Of a stretch of DNA of 64,000 bases, positions 28,620-37,293 are shown one piece after another. Within the stretch, counting starts at the first letter, position 1. Each line of letters starts with the position of its first letter. The position numbers and the translations under genes are program-made. The stretch lies in contig JAHDRN010000001.1 of NCBI GenBank assembly GCA_018433245.1, positions 124,001 to 188,000 on the forward strand. Reading direction: 5' to 3'. The DNA is from Candidatus Proruminimicrobium quisquiliarum. GTDB taxonomy: Bacteria > Elusimicrobiota > Endomicrobiia > Endomicrobiales > Endomicrobiaceae. The notes beneath the pieces were generated by a model that saw nothing but the letters and a program-made list of their open reading frames with translations, searched no databases and had not been told where the DNA came from.

Positions 28620-29750
28620 ATGGAAAATTTTAGTGTATGCAAACTTGTAAGGAAGAACTGCCTTGCGTTTGAGCCTTACGTAGCAGGAAAGCCGATTGAA
28701 ACCTTAAAACGGGAACTGGGATTAAAACATATAATTAAAATAGCTTCAAACGAAAATCCTCTCGGTCCTTCAAAAAAAGCTGTTGCGGCAATTAAGAATA
28801 TTGTCAAAAAAGTTTATTTTTATCCTGATTTTAATTCAACGGATCTTAAAAATGCCATAGCCTCTAAATTTAAAGTTAATTCAAAAACCGTTCTTGTCGG
28901 CGCGGGATCCGACGAACTTATAGAAATAATCGGAAAGCTTTTTTTTACGTCTTCCGACGAGATAGTTATTTCAAAACACGCTTTTGTAAGATATAAAATG
29001 GCAGTCCAGCTGATGGCTTCAAAAAGCGTGATAGTTCCCATGAAAGACGGGCTTACGCATGATTTGACAGCCATGCTTAAGGCATGCAATAAAAATACGA
29101 AAGCCGTGTTTATAGCAAACCCGAATAATCCCACAGGTACTTATGTCACGTCAAAAGAAATAGAATCTTTTTTGCAAAAACTTCCTAAAAATAAATACGG
29201 AATGAAACCTTTGGTTGTTATAGATGAAGCTTATTATGAATATGCAAGTTTCAAAAAAGATTATCCGCAGACTTTAAAATATCTTGCGAAAAATCCGAAT
29301 TTAATTGTTTTAAGAACATTTTCAAAAATTTATGCTCTTGCAGGCGCAAGAGTCGGATACGGCTTTACAAGCGAAGGCGTTGCAGATTATATTGAGAGAA
29401 TAAGACCTCCTTTTAACCTGAATATATTTGCGCAGGCAGGCGCCATAGCAAGTTTAAAGGATGACAGCCAGGTAAAAAGAAGTCTTTCACATATCCGCAA
29501 AGAAATGAAGTTTGTGACGGACGGTCTTAAAAAAATGAAAATTCCGTTCATAGATTCAGTCGCTAATTTTGTTTTGTTTTCTGTCGCTCCTTTAAGCGGA
29601 ACAGATATTTTTAAAAAGCTTTTAAGAGAAGGCGTAATAGTCAGGGCAATGGCTGAATACGACTTGGACGGATATATCAGAGTAACTATCGGAACCAGAG
29701 CCGAAAATCAGCTGTTTTTAAACAAACTTAAAAAAGTTCTCGGTAAATAA
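28620..29750 (+). CDS. hisC: Histidinol-phosphate / aromatic aminotransferase
   Basis: A 376-residue class I/II PLP-dependent aminotransferase. It shows IASNENPLGPSKKAVAAI, the substrate pocket IANPNNPTGTYV, IDEAYYEYA, and the PLP-binding lysine in LRTFSKIYALAGARVGYG. Sequence is closest to HisC (histidinol-phosphate aminotransferase), but no other histidine gene is adjacent; coupling with pheA suggests it also, or instead, makes phenylalanine or tyrosine. A GGAG ribosome binding site is 7-8 bases upstream. The downstream gene rsmD starts 5 bases after its stop. Confidence 0.9.
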   Translation: MENFSVCKLVRKNCLAFEPYVAGKPIETLKRELGLKHIIKIASNENPLGPSKKAVAAIKNIVKKVYFYPDFNSTDLKNAIASKFKVNSKTVLVGAGSDELIEIIGKLFFTSSDEIVISKHAFVRYKMAVQLMASKSVIVPMKDGLTHDLTAMLKACNKNTKAVFIANPNNPTGTYVTSKEIESFLQKLPKNKYGMKPLVVIDEAYYEYASFKKDYPQTLKYLAKNPNLIVLRTFSKIYALAGARVGYGFTSEGVADYIERIRPPFNLNIFAQAGAIASLKDDSQVKRSLSHIRKEMKFVTDGLKKMKIPFIDSVANFVLFSVAPLSGTDIFKKLLREGVIVRAMAEYDLDGYIRVTIGTRAENQLFLNKLKKVLGK

Positions 29751-29755
29751 GAAAT

Positions 29756-30319
29756 ATGCTTAAAATTATAGGCGGAACGGCAAGAGGAAGGCAGTTAAAA
29801 ACACTGCCTCATGACGATGCTTCAATAAGACCGATGCTCGGCATGATGAAAAAATCTGTTTTTGACATTATAACTCCAAAAATTCCGGGAAGTTTGTTTT
29901 TGGATTTATATGCAGGAGTCGGTTCTGTCGGCATTGAAGCCCTTTCAAGAGGAGCAGACAGAGTAGTTTTTGTAGAAATAAGCGATAAATCGATATCGCT
30001 TGTAAAACATAATTTAAATATGCTCGGATTTGAAAATAAAGCAGATATAGTAAAAAGCGACGTCTTAAAGAGTTTTCATAAAATACAGAATAAATACGAT
30101 ATAATATTTTTAGGGCCTCCCTACAAAGATATGGTTAAAAATGCTTTGGCTCTCACATATCCTACATTACAAAACATAGCTCTTTTTTCGCTTCTTAAAA
30201 ATGATGGCATCATAATTTCACAAAGACATATTAAAGAGCCTGTAAATCCTGTTGCGGGGCTTATAAATTTCAGAAACGAAAAGTACGGCGATACTATGAT
30301 TTCTTTTTATAAAATTTAA
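29756..30319 (+). CDS. rsmD: 16S rRNA (guanine966-N2)-methyltransferase family protein
   Basis: A 187-residue SAM-dependent methyltransferase of the RsmD family, which modifies G966 of 16S rRNA in assembled 30S subunits. The N-terminal KIIGGTARGRQLKTL and RPMLGMMKKSVFDII and the SAM motif LFLDLYAGVGSVGIEALSRG are typical. Motif IV, normally DPPY or NPPY, reads GPPY here with glycine at residue 120, an unusual change at a residue that positions the target amino group. Activity may be reduced or the true motif may be compensated. It begins 5 bases after hisC and ends 17 bases before the nuclease gene. Confidence 0.88.
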   Translation: MLKIIGGTARGRQLKTLPHDDASIRPMLGMMKKSVFDIITPKIPGSLFLDLYAGVGSVGIEALSRGADRVVFVEISDKSISLVKHNLNMLGFENKADIVKSDVLKSFHKIQNKYDIIFLGPPYKDMVKNALALTYPTLQNIALFSLLKNDGIIISQRHIKEPVNPVAGLINFRNEKYGDTMISFYKI

Positions 30320-30336
30320 CACACGGCGCTATCAAA

Positions 30337-31077
30337 ATGAGAGATAATACTTTTAAAATCAGCTATTCAAGAATAAACACCTATTTATTTTGTCCGCATA
30401 AATATAAAATGGTGTATATAGAAAATCAATACATCCCTCTTAATGCAGACATATCTTTCGGCCTTTCCGTTCACAGAATTTTAGAGCATTATTATAAGAC
30501 GGGAAGTTATACTTATGAATCTCTTTCTGACAGTTTTAATTTAAACTGGGAAAGTTCCGGATATCAGACGCCGCAGGATGTTTACGTGTATTATCTCAGA
30601 GCGCAAAAACTGCTTAAAGATTTTTGGGAAACTTTCGGCAGACACAAACCGAAAAACATTTTGACCGAAAAAAGATTTGAGGCCAATATAGGACAATATC
30701 AGTTTATAGGCATTATTGACAGAATAGACGAATATGAGGACGGCACAAGAGAGCTTGTTGATTATAAAACCCATAAGACGATGTGGTCTCAGCAGGCTGT
30801 AGACAACGATCTGCAGCTTAGTCTTTACTGCTATGCCTGTAAAACAGCGCTTGGTTTTGTGCCTGAAAAGATAGCAATATACTTTCTTTCACATAATACA
30901 AAAATATATACTCAAAGAGATGAAGATAAAATAAAGCAGGCCGTTGATTTATCATTAAACATATCGGACAAAATAACGGCGGAAGAATTTACACCGGATA
31001 TTTCAAAGTGTAAAATATGCGATTTTAGAAACAGCTGCATTCATTCGTCTGCAAAGGACAAAGAGGGGACCAAATGA
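30337..31077 (+). CDS. PD-(D/E)XK nuclease, Cas4/RecB-like with Fe-S cysteines
   Basis: A 246-residue single-domain nuclease. It begins SYSRINTYLFCPHKYKMVY and contains GLSVHRILEHYY (RecB motif I helix), GIIDRIDEYEDG and LVDYKTHK, which give the D...D-x-K catalytic set. The first Cys in FCPH together with CKICDFRNSC near the end forms a four-cysteine [4Fe-4S] staple as in Cas4 and AddB. There is no CRISPR array or cas gene nearby, and no helicase fused to it. It overlaps argB by 4 bases, so it is carried in a housekeeping operon. Function is likely 5'-3' exonuclease or repair, unproven. Confidence 0.85.
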   Translation: MRDNTFKISYSRINTYLFCPHKYKMVYIENQYIPLNADISFGLSVHRILEHYYKTGSYTYESLSDSFNLNWESSGYQTPQDVYVYYLRAQKLLKDFWETFGRHKPKNILTEKRFEANIGQYQFIGIIDRIDEYEDGTRELVDYKTHKTMWSQQAVDNDLQLSLYCYACKTALGFVPEKIAIYFLSHNTKIYTQRDEDKIKQAVDLSLNISDKITAEEFTPDISKCKICDFRNSCIHSSAKDKEGTK

Positions 31078-31823
31078 AAAAAGTTACCGTTGTTAAATTC
31101 GGCGGAAGCCTTACAAAAAATAAAGACGCGCAGAAAAAATTTATCAGAGAGCTTGCCGGTCTTTCAAAAAAAGAAAATATAATTCTTGTACACGGCGGCG
31201 GTCCTGAAATAAACATGCTTCTTGAAAAACTTTCAATAGAGTCAAAGTTTGTAAACGGACTCAGATACACCGATGAAAAAACTCTTGAAGTCGTTGAAAT
31301 GGCTTTAAGCGGAAAAGTAAACAAAATGCTTGCCGCAGAGCTTATCAGAAACGGAGTTTCAGCAGTCGGAATATCGGCTAAAGACGGTTCAACTGCAGTA
31401 TGTTCCGTTATGAAAAAACTGGGTTTTGTAGGAAATCCCGTTAAAATAAATAAGAAACTTCTTGAAGTTTTGATGAAAAACGGTTTTTTGCCGGTTGTAT
31501 CTTCTGTAGGAATTGATAAAAATGCAAATGCCGTTAATGTAAATGCCGATTCTCTTGCAACCGCAATAGCCGTTGCTTTTAAGGCTGAAAAACTGGTTTT
31601 TCTGACGGATGTTCCGGGAGTTCTTGACCTTGCCAAAAAAACAATAAAAGAAATTAAAATTAAAAATATAGACGGACTTATAAAAACAAACGTCATAACC
31701 GGCGGTATGATTCCTAAAATAAACGGCTGCAAATCAGCAGTTTTAAAAGGCGTAAAAAACGTATTTATAATAGACGGCGCAAGCGGCATAAAAAAGATGA
31801 AAGGAACAGTAATCAAAAAGTGA
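31074..31823 (+). CDS. argB: Acetylglutamate kinase
   Basis: A 249-residue amino-acid kinase that phosphorylates N-acetylglutamate, the second step of arginine synthesis. It shows VVKFGGSL at the N-terminus, LVHGGGPEINMLLEKL, an RYTDEKTLEVVEMAL segment and a late ITGGMIPKI region. It is shorter than common ArgB (about 290) by a reduced N-terminus and is probably the arginine-insensitive form, since the N-terminal helix used for arginine inhibition is absent. The ATG overlaps the upstream stop (ATGA) and the stop overlaps the next gene's GTG. No other arg gene is in the window. Confidence 0.93.
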   Translation: MKKVTVVKFGGSLTKNKDAQKKFIRELAGLSKKENIILVHGGGPEINMLLEKLSIESKFVNGLRYTDEKTLEVVEMALSGKVNKMLAAELIRNGVSAVGISAKDGSTAVCSVMKKLGFVGNPVKINKKLLEVLMKNGFLPVVSSVGIDKNANAVNVNADSLATAIAVAFKAEKLVFLTDVPGVLDLAKKTIKEIKIKNIDGLIKTNVITGGMIPKINGCKSAVLKGVKNVFIIDGASGIKKMKGTVIKK

Positions 31824-33067
31824 ATTTAAAAGAAAAAATTCCCAACGATTATAAAGATATAATCAATAAAATAACAAAAGCCGCTTCTTTGGGCGGATAT
31901 ACTGTTTATGCCGTAGGCGGTTTTGTAAGAGATATGGTAATGAACCGCATTCCGAACGATTTGGATATAATGGTTGAAAAAGAAAACGGAGGTATAGAAT
32001 TTTCAAAATTTCTTTCAAAAGGACTTAAAATTTCCGAACCCGTTATTTTTGAGAGATTCGGAACGGCAAAACTTTCAATAGACGGCAGAGAGATAGAATT
32101 TATAATGCCCAGAAAAGAATATTATGACGAGAACTCAAGAAATCCTGATACGGAAATAGGAAGTCTGATGCAGGACGCTTTGAGAAGAGATTTTACCGTA
32201 AACGCTCTTTTTTTACGTCTTAACGATATGGAACTTGTAGACTTGCTGAATAAAGGTTTAAAAGATATAGAAAATAAAATTATAAGAGTAACGGATTCCT
32301 CTGCGGCCGATATAATTTTCAGCCAGGATCCTTTAAGAATTTTAAGGGCAGTAAGGCAGAGCTGCCAACTCGGATTTAAAATTGAAGAACAGACTTACGC
32401 AAGCATGAAAAAAAACGCATTTCGTATTAAAATAGTTTCGCCTGAAAGAATCAGAGATGAAATAAACAAAATGCTTGAATGCCAAAATGTTTCTCAGACA
32501 TTTAAAATGCTTGATGAATTAAATCTTCTTGAATTTATTTTCCCGACTATAGAAAAAGAGAAATTCGTCCGGTATTTTTTTGAAAAGCTTCCGGAAAATA
32601 ATAAAACGGCGGTTATTCTTGCCTTTCTTCTGGGAAAAAAATCTGACAAAATTTTAACCGGTTTAAAATATCCAAAAGATTTTATTAAAACGATTGTTTC
32701 AGTTTCTGAAGGATATGAGTATTTAAAAGAACATAATGCGGAACTTACTGACAGCCAAATAAGAAAATTTGAAAAACGTTACAGAAACGTACTGCCTGTT
32801 ATAGCAGATTTATGCTTTTTATCCGACAAAAAACGTTTTGATGTTTTATTTAAAAAAATAAACGAAATGTCTTTGAAAAATGAGCTTATTCCCGAACGAG
32901 AAATGTTTAGCGGCGAGGAACTTATGGCTATCTTTAAAAAACCTTCGGGCAAATGGATAGCCGAAACCAAAATTTATGTTGAAGATCTGTTGTGCGATAA
33001 CCCGAAAATAACAAAAGAAGAGACGCTTAAAGAGATAAAATTACGGTTGAAAAAACAGAGCTTATAG
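31820..33067 (+). CDS. CCA tRNA nucleotidyltransferase / poly(A) polymerase family
   Basis: A 415-residue class II nucleotidyltransferase. The head domain has the GGFVRDMVM and NDLDIMV signatures (Gly-Gly and D-x-D, residues about 35-55), IEFIMPRKE and DALRRDFTVNALF, followed by DPLRILRAVRQSCQLGF in the neck domain. These match CCA-adding enzymes and the related poly(A) polymerase; the two cannot be separated by eye. The tRNA-Thr here lacks an encoded CCA, so a CCA-adding activity is needed. The start is GTG at 31820, overlapping the argB stop codon. There is no HD domain. Confidence 0.9.
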   Translation: MNLKEKIPNDYKDIINKITKAASLGGYTVYAVGGFVRDMVMNRIPNDLDIMVEKENGGIEFSKFLSKGLKISEPVIFERFGTAKLSIDGREIEFIMPRKEYYDENSRNPDTEIGSLMQDALRRDFTVNALFLRLNDMELVDLLNKGLKDIENKIIRVTDSSAADIIFSQDPLRILRAVRQSCQLGFKIEEQTYASMKKNAFRIKIVSPERIRDEINKMLECQNVSQTFKMLDELNLLEFIFPTIEKEKFVRYFFEKLPENNKTAVILAFLLGKKSDKILTGLKYPKDFIKTIVSVSEGYEYLKEHNAELTDSQIRKFEKRYRNVLPVIADLCFLSDKKRFDVLFKKINEMSLKNELIPEREMFSGEELMAIFKKPSGKWIAETKIYVEDLLCDNPKITKEETLKEIKLRLKKQSL

Positions 33068-33087
33068 TGCTATAATCAGGGGGTATT

Positions 33088-33288
33088 ATGAACGACGATG
33101 AAATAAACAATCAGCACCAACAGGATGACGGCGAACAGAAAAAACCCGAAAATTATGATGTAGCCGGTCTTCTTATCGGAGGAGGAGCAGGAATGCTTTT
33201 CGGTTTTACCGGAGTTATGGATTTTTTAATGAGCATAATCGCCGGAATGTTTTTAGGACTTGTGATCGGCACATTTATAAAAAAATAA
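33088..33288 (+). CDS. Small Gly-rich membrane protein, unknown
   Basis: A 66-residue protein with an acidic, Gln/Asn-rich N-terminal tail (1-24) and two closely spaced hydrophobic helices (about 27-45 and 47-64) containing GGGAG and small residues, ending in KK. It resembles glycine-zipper type membrane proteins in composition only. A GGGGG stretch 6 bases before the ATG provides a ribosome binding site. It sits 20 bases after the nucleotidyltransferase gene and 18 bases before the TPR gene, and may be part of either unit. No function can be assigned. Confidence 0.65.
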   Translation: MNDDEINNQHQQDDGEQKKPENYDVAGLLIGGGAGMLFGFTGVMDFLMSIIAGMFLGLVIGTFIKK

Positions 33289-33306
33289 AATTATCGGAGT
33301 AAAGTT

Positions 33307-36300
33307 TTGGCTATAGATTATAAAAAATATATTCAAACATTTGTGTTTAAGATAGTTGAAGATATAGAATTCCATCCGGAAAAATATCAGATCCAGTTTC
33401 AAAAAATTATTTCAAAATCGGAGCAAAAAGAACTTAAAAAATTAATATCGCAGTACTCTTCAAATATTTTATACAATCCCACAAACGCATCCGCCTATTA
33501 CAACAGAGGACTGGTTTATCACAAACAATCTTTATATAAACAGGCTTTAGAAGATTTTACAAAAGCGATAGAGCTTGATAAAAATTTCACGTTTGCTTAT
33601 ATAGCAAGAGGCGAAACTTACAGTTTACTTAAAAATTTTGATCTGGCAAATGCGGATTTTACAAAAGCCAATGAACTTAACCCTAAGAATTCAAGCGTAT
33701 ATACAAGTTTCGGAAATCTAAGCAGAATACAGAATGATTTTGAGAAAGCAGCGGATTATTATAACAAGGCCATAAAATTAAACGATTCAAACGAATCCGC
33801 TTTTTACGGCAGAGCCATGTCATACAGATCTTTGTTTAATTATAAAAAAGCCATAGAAGATTTTAACAGGGCGGTTGATCTTAACCCGAACGATAATTAT
33901 GCTTTTTCAAACAGGGCAGTTACTTACAGCAACATGGGAGACGTGGATAAAGCAATTGATGATTTTAACAAAGCTTTGGAACTTGAGCCTCAGGATATAT
34001 TTGCGTTAAACGGAAGAGGAATAGTATACAGAAAAAGGCTTGACGAAGAATCGGCCGAAAAAGATTTTAAATATGCGATTGAGCTTATGCCTGAGGACTC
34101 ATACGCTTATTACAATCTTGCCAATTTATACAGAGAACAGGGCAATGACGCCAAAGCTTTAAAATTATATTCGCAGGCTATAGAAATTAATTACCTGTTT
34201 GTTCTGCCTTATATAGCGAGAGCCGGAATGTTTATAACGCAGGAAAATGTTAAGAAAGCGGCTGAAGATATTTATCAGGTTATTGATATCATGCCGAACG
34301 GTTTTACAGCCTATATGATTGACGGTTTTATTAAATTTATGCAGGAAAATTACGAAGGAGCGTTTGCAAGTTTTAAAAAAGCGGATGAATTGAGCGTAAC
34401 TGAAATTCCTGAAATAATTTATGCCTGCGGAATATGTTTTTACAAACAGGAAAAATACAAACAGGCCGAAGAATATTTTGATAAAGCTCTCGGATCGGGG
34501 TTTGACATTCCCGAATTATTATATACAAAAGGCGTATGTCTGCTTAAAGAAAATAAATACGAACAGGCAATTAATGATTTTACTTTGGTTTTAGATAAAA
34601 AAAAGACGTTTGCGGAAGCAAATTATAACAGAGCGCTTGCATTTATAAAAGTTGAAAAATTTAATAATGCCGTTGAAGATTTAAAAAAATGCATAGAACA
34701 AAAATATAATCTGTACGAGGCTCATTATTATTACGGTTTGTGTAATTTGAAACTTAAAATTTATGATAAGGCGCTGGCTAATTTTCAAACAGCCGTTAAA
34801 GGCGGTTTGAAAAATAACGATATTTTAACAAATAGGGCGTACGTCCTAAGCAAACTCGGACTGTATGAAAATGCGGTTGAAGATTATAACGAAGTTTTAT
34901 CATCGGACAGCGCAGATTTATCGGTTTATATTGATAAGGCAAAAGTGTTAATCAGCCTTCAGCGTAACGATCAGGCTTTACAAACCGTGGATTCCGTATT
35001 GCTAAAAGAATCATCAAATACGGACGCTGTTTTTTTGAAAGCAAAACTTAAATTTATTATGCAGGATTATCAGGAAGCCGCGGACTTATCGTCCAAATAT
35101 CTTGAGACCAATCCGAAAAATCTTGAAGTTTTATCAATACGCGCCGCATCGTATGAAAAATTTAACGAGCCGGAAAAGGCCCATGCCGATTATACGGAGA
35201 TGATTTCTGTTGAACCGAAAGATGTTAATTTATACGTTAAAAGAATAGCTTTATATGTGCGGATGGGGCGTTATGACGATGCTTTAGCCGATATTTCATT
35301 TGTTTTACAGACCGATGATCAATGCGTGGAAGCGCATTGCTATAAAGCGTTGATTAACAGAGAAAAAGGCGATTTTCTAAACGCTATAAAAAGTTACGAT
35401 AATGCTATCGCCGCGCTTGTCAAATCTCAAAAAATAAACGATATCAATATAAGTTTAATTGAATCAACGCAATATATTTTAAATTACGAAAATAAGTTAA
35501 AGCGGGAATCCGATAAAAAGATAAAAGCTGAAATTCAGAACGAAGACGTAAAATTTGAAAATAATAATCTTAAAAAAGATGTTTCGGATAATGAAGTAAA
35601 AGAAGAACGTATCGCACAGGATAATACGGCTGCCGATAATAAGAAATACGAATCAGTTGAAGTTTATGATAAAGAAATTTCAACGGGAAATATTAAAAAA
35701 TCCCAAGAAATAACATCTCCTGAAAATGAAATCAAAAATCCCGAACCGGAAACAAAACAGCAGGAACAGACGCCTGTATCCGCGCCTGATAATTTTGAAA
35801 ATACTCAACAGTCCGATAACGCCGCTGCAAACGACGAAAATAACTGGCAGGTATACGAGAAAAGAGCAAAATTGCATTTTTCTGAAGGAAATTTCAAAGA
35901 GGCTGCCGATGATTACGCCTCTGCCGGCAAACTTTTCGGCGGCGACAACATTGATTTATTGAACGGAGAAGCGGATTCTTTATACGGATTAAAAGATTAC
36001 AGGGGAGCATTGAGAGTTTATCATCAGATTATAAAAAAAGATCCCGTTAATTTTGACGTTACTTTAAAAATAGCGTTTATTTATGAGATTCTCGGAGAAG
36101 AAAAAAAGTATTTTGAATATATAACCGAAGCGGCGGAATTAAAACCCGGCAGTAAACAGGCCAATCTTTCAAAGGCCGGTTATCTTATCAAGCAATCAAA
36201 ATACGAAGAGGCGCACGATTTAATTAAAAATTTGATGATGTTAAATCCCGATGATGACGTTAAATTTGTTTTTGCGTCAATATTATTCAATATGGGCGAA

Positions 36301-37293
36301 TACGCAAAATGCATAGAAGTAATGCTGCAAATAAGCAGTAACGATAAAAAACAGGAAAAACTATTTTATTATTATCTGGGCGTAAGTTATTTTGAAGTGC
36401 AGAATTATGAAAAAGCTAATCTGAATCTGGAAAAGGCCGCCGAGGCCGATCCCGAAAACAAAAAAACATATTATTATATGGCTCAGTCTCTTTTTGATTA
36501 TGCCAGATATTATGAAGATGACAATAAAGATTATTATTTAAAAGCGTTGGAAAATCTGAAAAAGGCCCAAGATGTTTCAAACGATTATAAATATGTATGG
36601 CTCAGGGCAAAAATATATGCGAAATTAAATGATTATCAGAATGCTTCTCTTGATTTTGAAACCGCGGTAAAAATGAATCCTTCCGACCAGAATCTGCTTT
36701 CGGATAAATTAAAATTTGTTAAAGAGGACGTTAAAGTTCCTGAAATCCCTGAAAAATCCGTAAAAGTTGAAAATGACCGCGATATTCTTGCCGAACAGAA
36801 AACGGTTGCAAAACCGGAACAGAAAAAAATTGATTTACTCGGTTCAAACGTGCTTTTAAACAGAGGCAATATTAATTTTAAAAATAACAAATATCAGGAA
36901 GCTTTGGAAGATTTTTCAAAAGCGATTGATTTAAATTCTTCAAATTCGCAGATTTATCTCGCAAGAGCCGGCGTTTATCTTGTTTTAAAAGACATTGCGC
37001 TTGCGCTTGAAGATTTAAATAAGGCTTTGGAGCTTTCTCCGGATTCTAATATTATTAATTGCAAAATAGCCGACGTATACTCCATTCAGAATAATTATGA
37101 AAAAGCTGAACATTATTATAAAAAATCAATAGAACTAAAACCTAAAAGCGCGCTTGCGTATTTGGGATACGCCCAATTATGCGAAAAACACAACCGCAAA
37201 GAAAAAGCCATTGAAAATTATTCAGCCGCCGCAAAACTTGACATTAAAGTGGCAAAAGAATGTAATTCAAAAATTGCCCAGTTAAAAACATGA
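33307..37293 (+). CDS. Giant TPR-repeat protein, unknown
   Basis: A 1328-residue protein made almost entirely of tetratricopeptide repeats. The first array covers about 45-725 (many copies of the pattern with NRG, A..DF.KAIEL and Y...G), an acidic linker follows (about 728-848, rich in Glu, Lys and Asn), a second array covers 849-1135, a second linker 1138-1178, and a third array 1180-1320. There is no signal peptide, membrane span or catalytic domain. The start is TTG at 33307, supported by GGAG at 33296-33299. Its stop overlaps the ankyrin gene start by 4 bases. It is probably a cytoplasmic scaffold for the neighbouring sensors. Confidence 0.85.
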   Translation: MAIDYKKYIQTFVFKIVEDIEFHPEKYQIQFQKIISKSEQKELKKLISQYSSNILYNPTNASAYYNRGLVYHKQSLYKQALEDFTKAIELDKNFTFAYIARGETYSLLKNFDLANADFTKANELNPKNSSVYTSFGNLSRIQNDFEKAADYYNKAIKLNDSNESAFYGRAMSYRSLFNYKKAIEDFNRAVDLNPNDNYAFSNRAVTYSNMGDVDKAIDDFNKALELEPQDIFALNGRGIVYRKRLDEESAEKDFKYAIELMPEDSYAYYNLANLYREQGNDAKALKLYSQAIEINYLFVLPYIARAGMFITQENVKKAAEDIYQVIDIMPNGFTAYMIDGFIKFMQENYEGAFASFKKADELSVTEIPEIIYACGICFYKQEKYKQAEEYFDKALGSGFDIPELLYTKGVCLLKENKYEQAINDFTLVLDKKKTFAEANYNRALAFIKVEKFNNAVEDLKKCIEQKYNLYEAHYYYGLCNLKLKIYDKALANFQTAVKGGLKNNDILTNRAYVLSKLGLYENAVEDYNEVLSSDSADLSVYIDKAKVLISLQRNDQALQTVDSVLLKESSNTDAVFLKAKLKFIMQDYQEAADLSSKYLETNPKNLEVLSIRAASYEKFNEPEKAHADYTEMISVEPKDVNLYVKRIALYVRMGRYDDALADISFVLQTDDQCVEAHCYKALINREKGDFLNAIKSYDNAIAALVKSQKINDINISLIESTQYILNYENKLKRESDKKIKAEIQNEDVKFENNNLKKDVSDNEVKEERIAQDNTAADNKKYESVEVYDKEISTGNIKKSQEITSPENEIKNPEPETKQQEQTPVSAPDNFENTQQSDNAAANDENNWQVYEKRAKLHFSEGNFKEAADDYASAGKLFGGDNIDLLNGEADSLYGLKDYRGALRVYHQIIKKDPVNFDVTLKIAFIYEILGEEKKYFEYITEAAELKPGSKQANLSKAGYLIKQSKYEEAHDLIKNLMMLNPDDDVKFVFASILFNMGEYAKCIEVMLQISSNDKKQEKLFYYYLGVSYFEVQNYEKANLNLEKAAEADPENKKTYYYMAQSLFDYARYYEDDNKDYYLKALENLKKAQDVSNDYKYVWLRAKIYAKLNDYQNASLDFETAVKMNPSDQNLLSDKLKFVKEDVKVPEIPEKSVKVENDRDILAEQKTVAKPEQKKIDLLGSNVLLNRGNINFKNNKYQEALEDFSKAIDLNSSNSQIYLARAGVYLVLKDIALALEDLNKALELSPDSNIINCKIADVYSIQNNYEKAEHYYKKSIELKPKSALAYLGYAQLCEKHNRKEKAIENYSAAAKLDIKVAKECNSKIAQLKT

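Noticed and set aside
31025-31816. 263-codon reverse frame opposite argB
   Set aside because: The forward strand holds clear acetylglutamate kinase motifs; the reverse frame is a by-product of codon bias.
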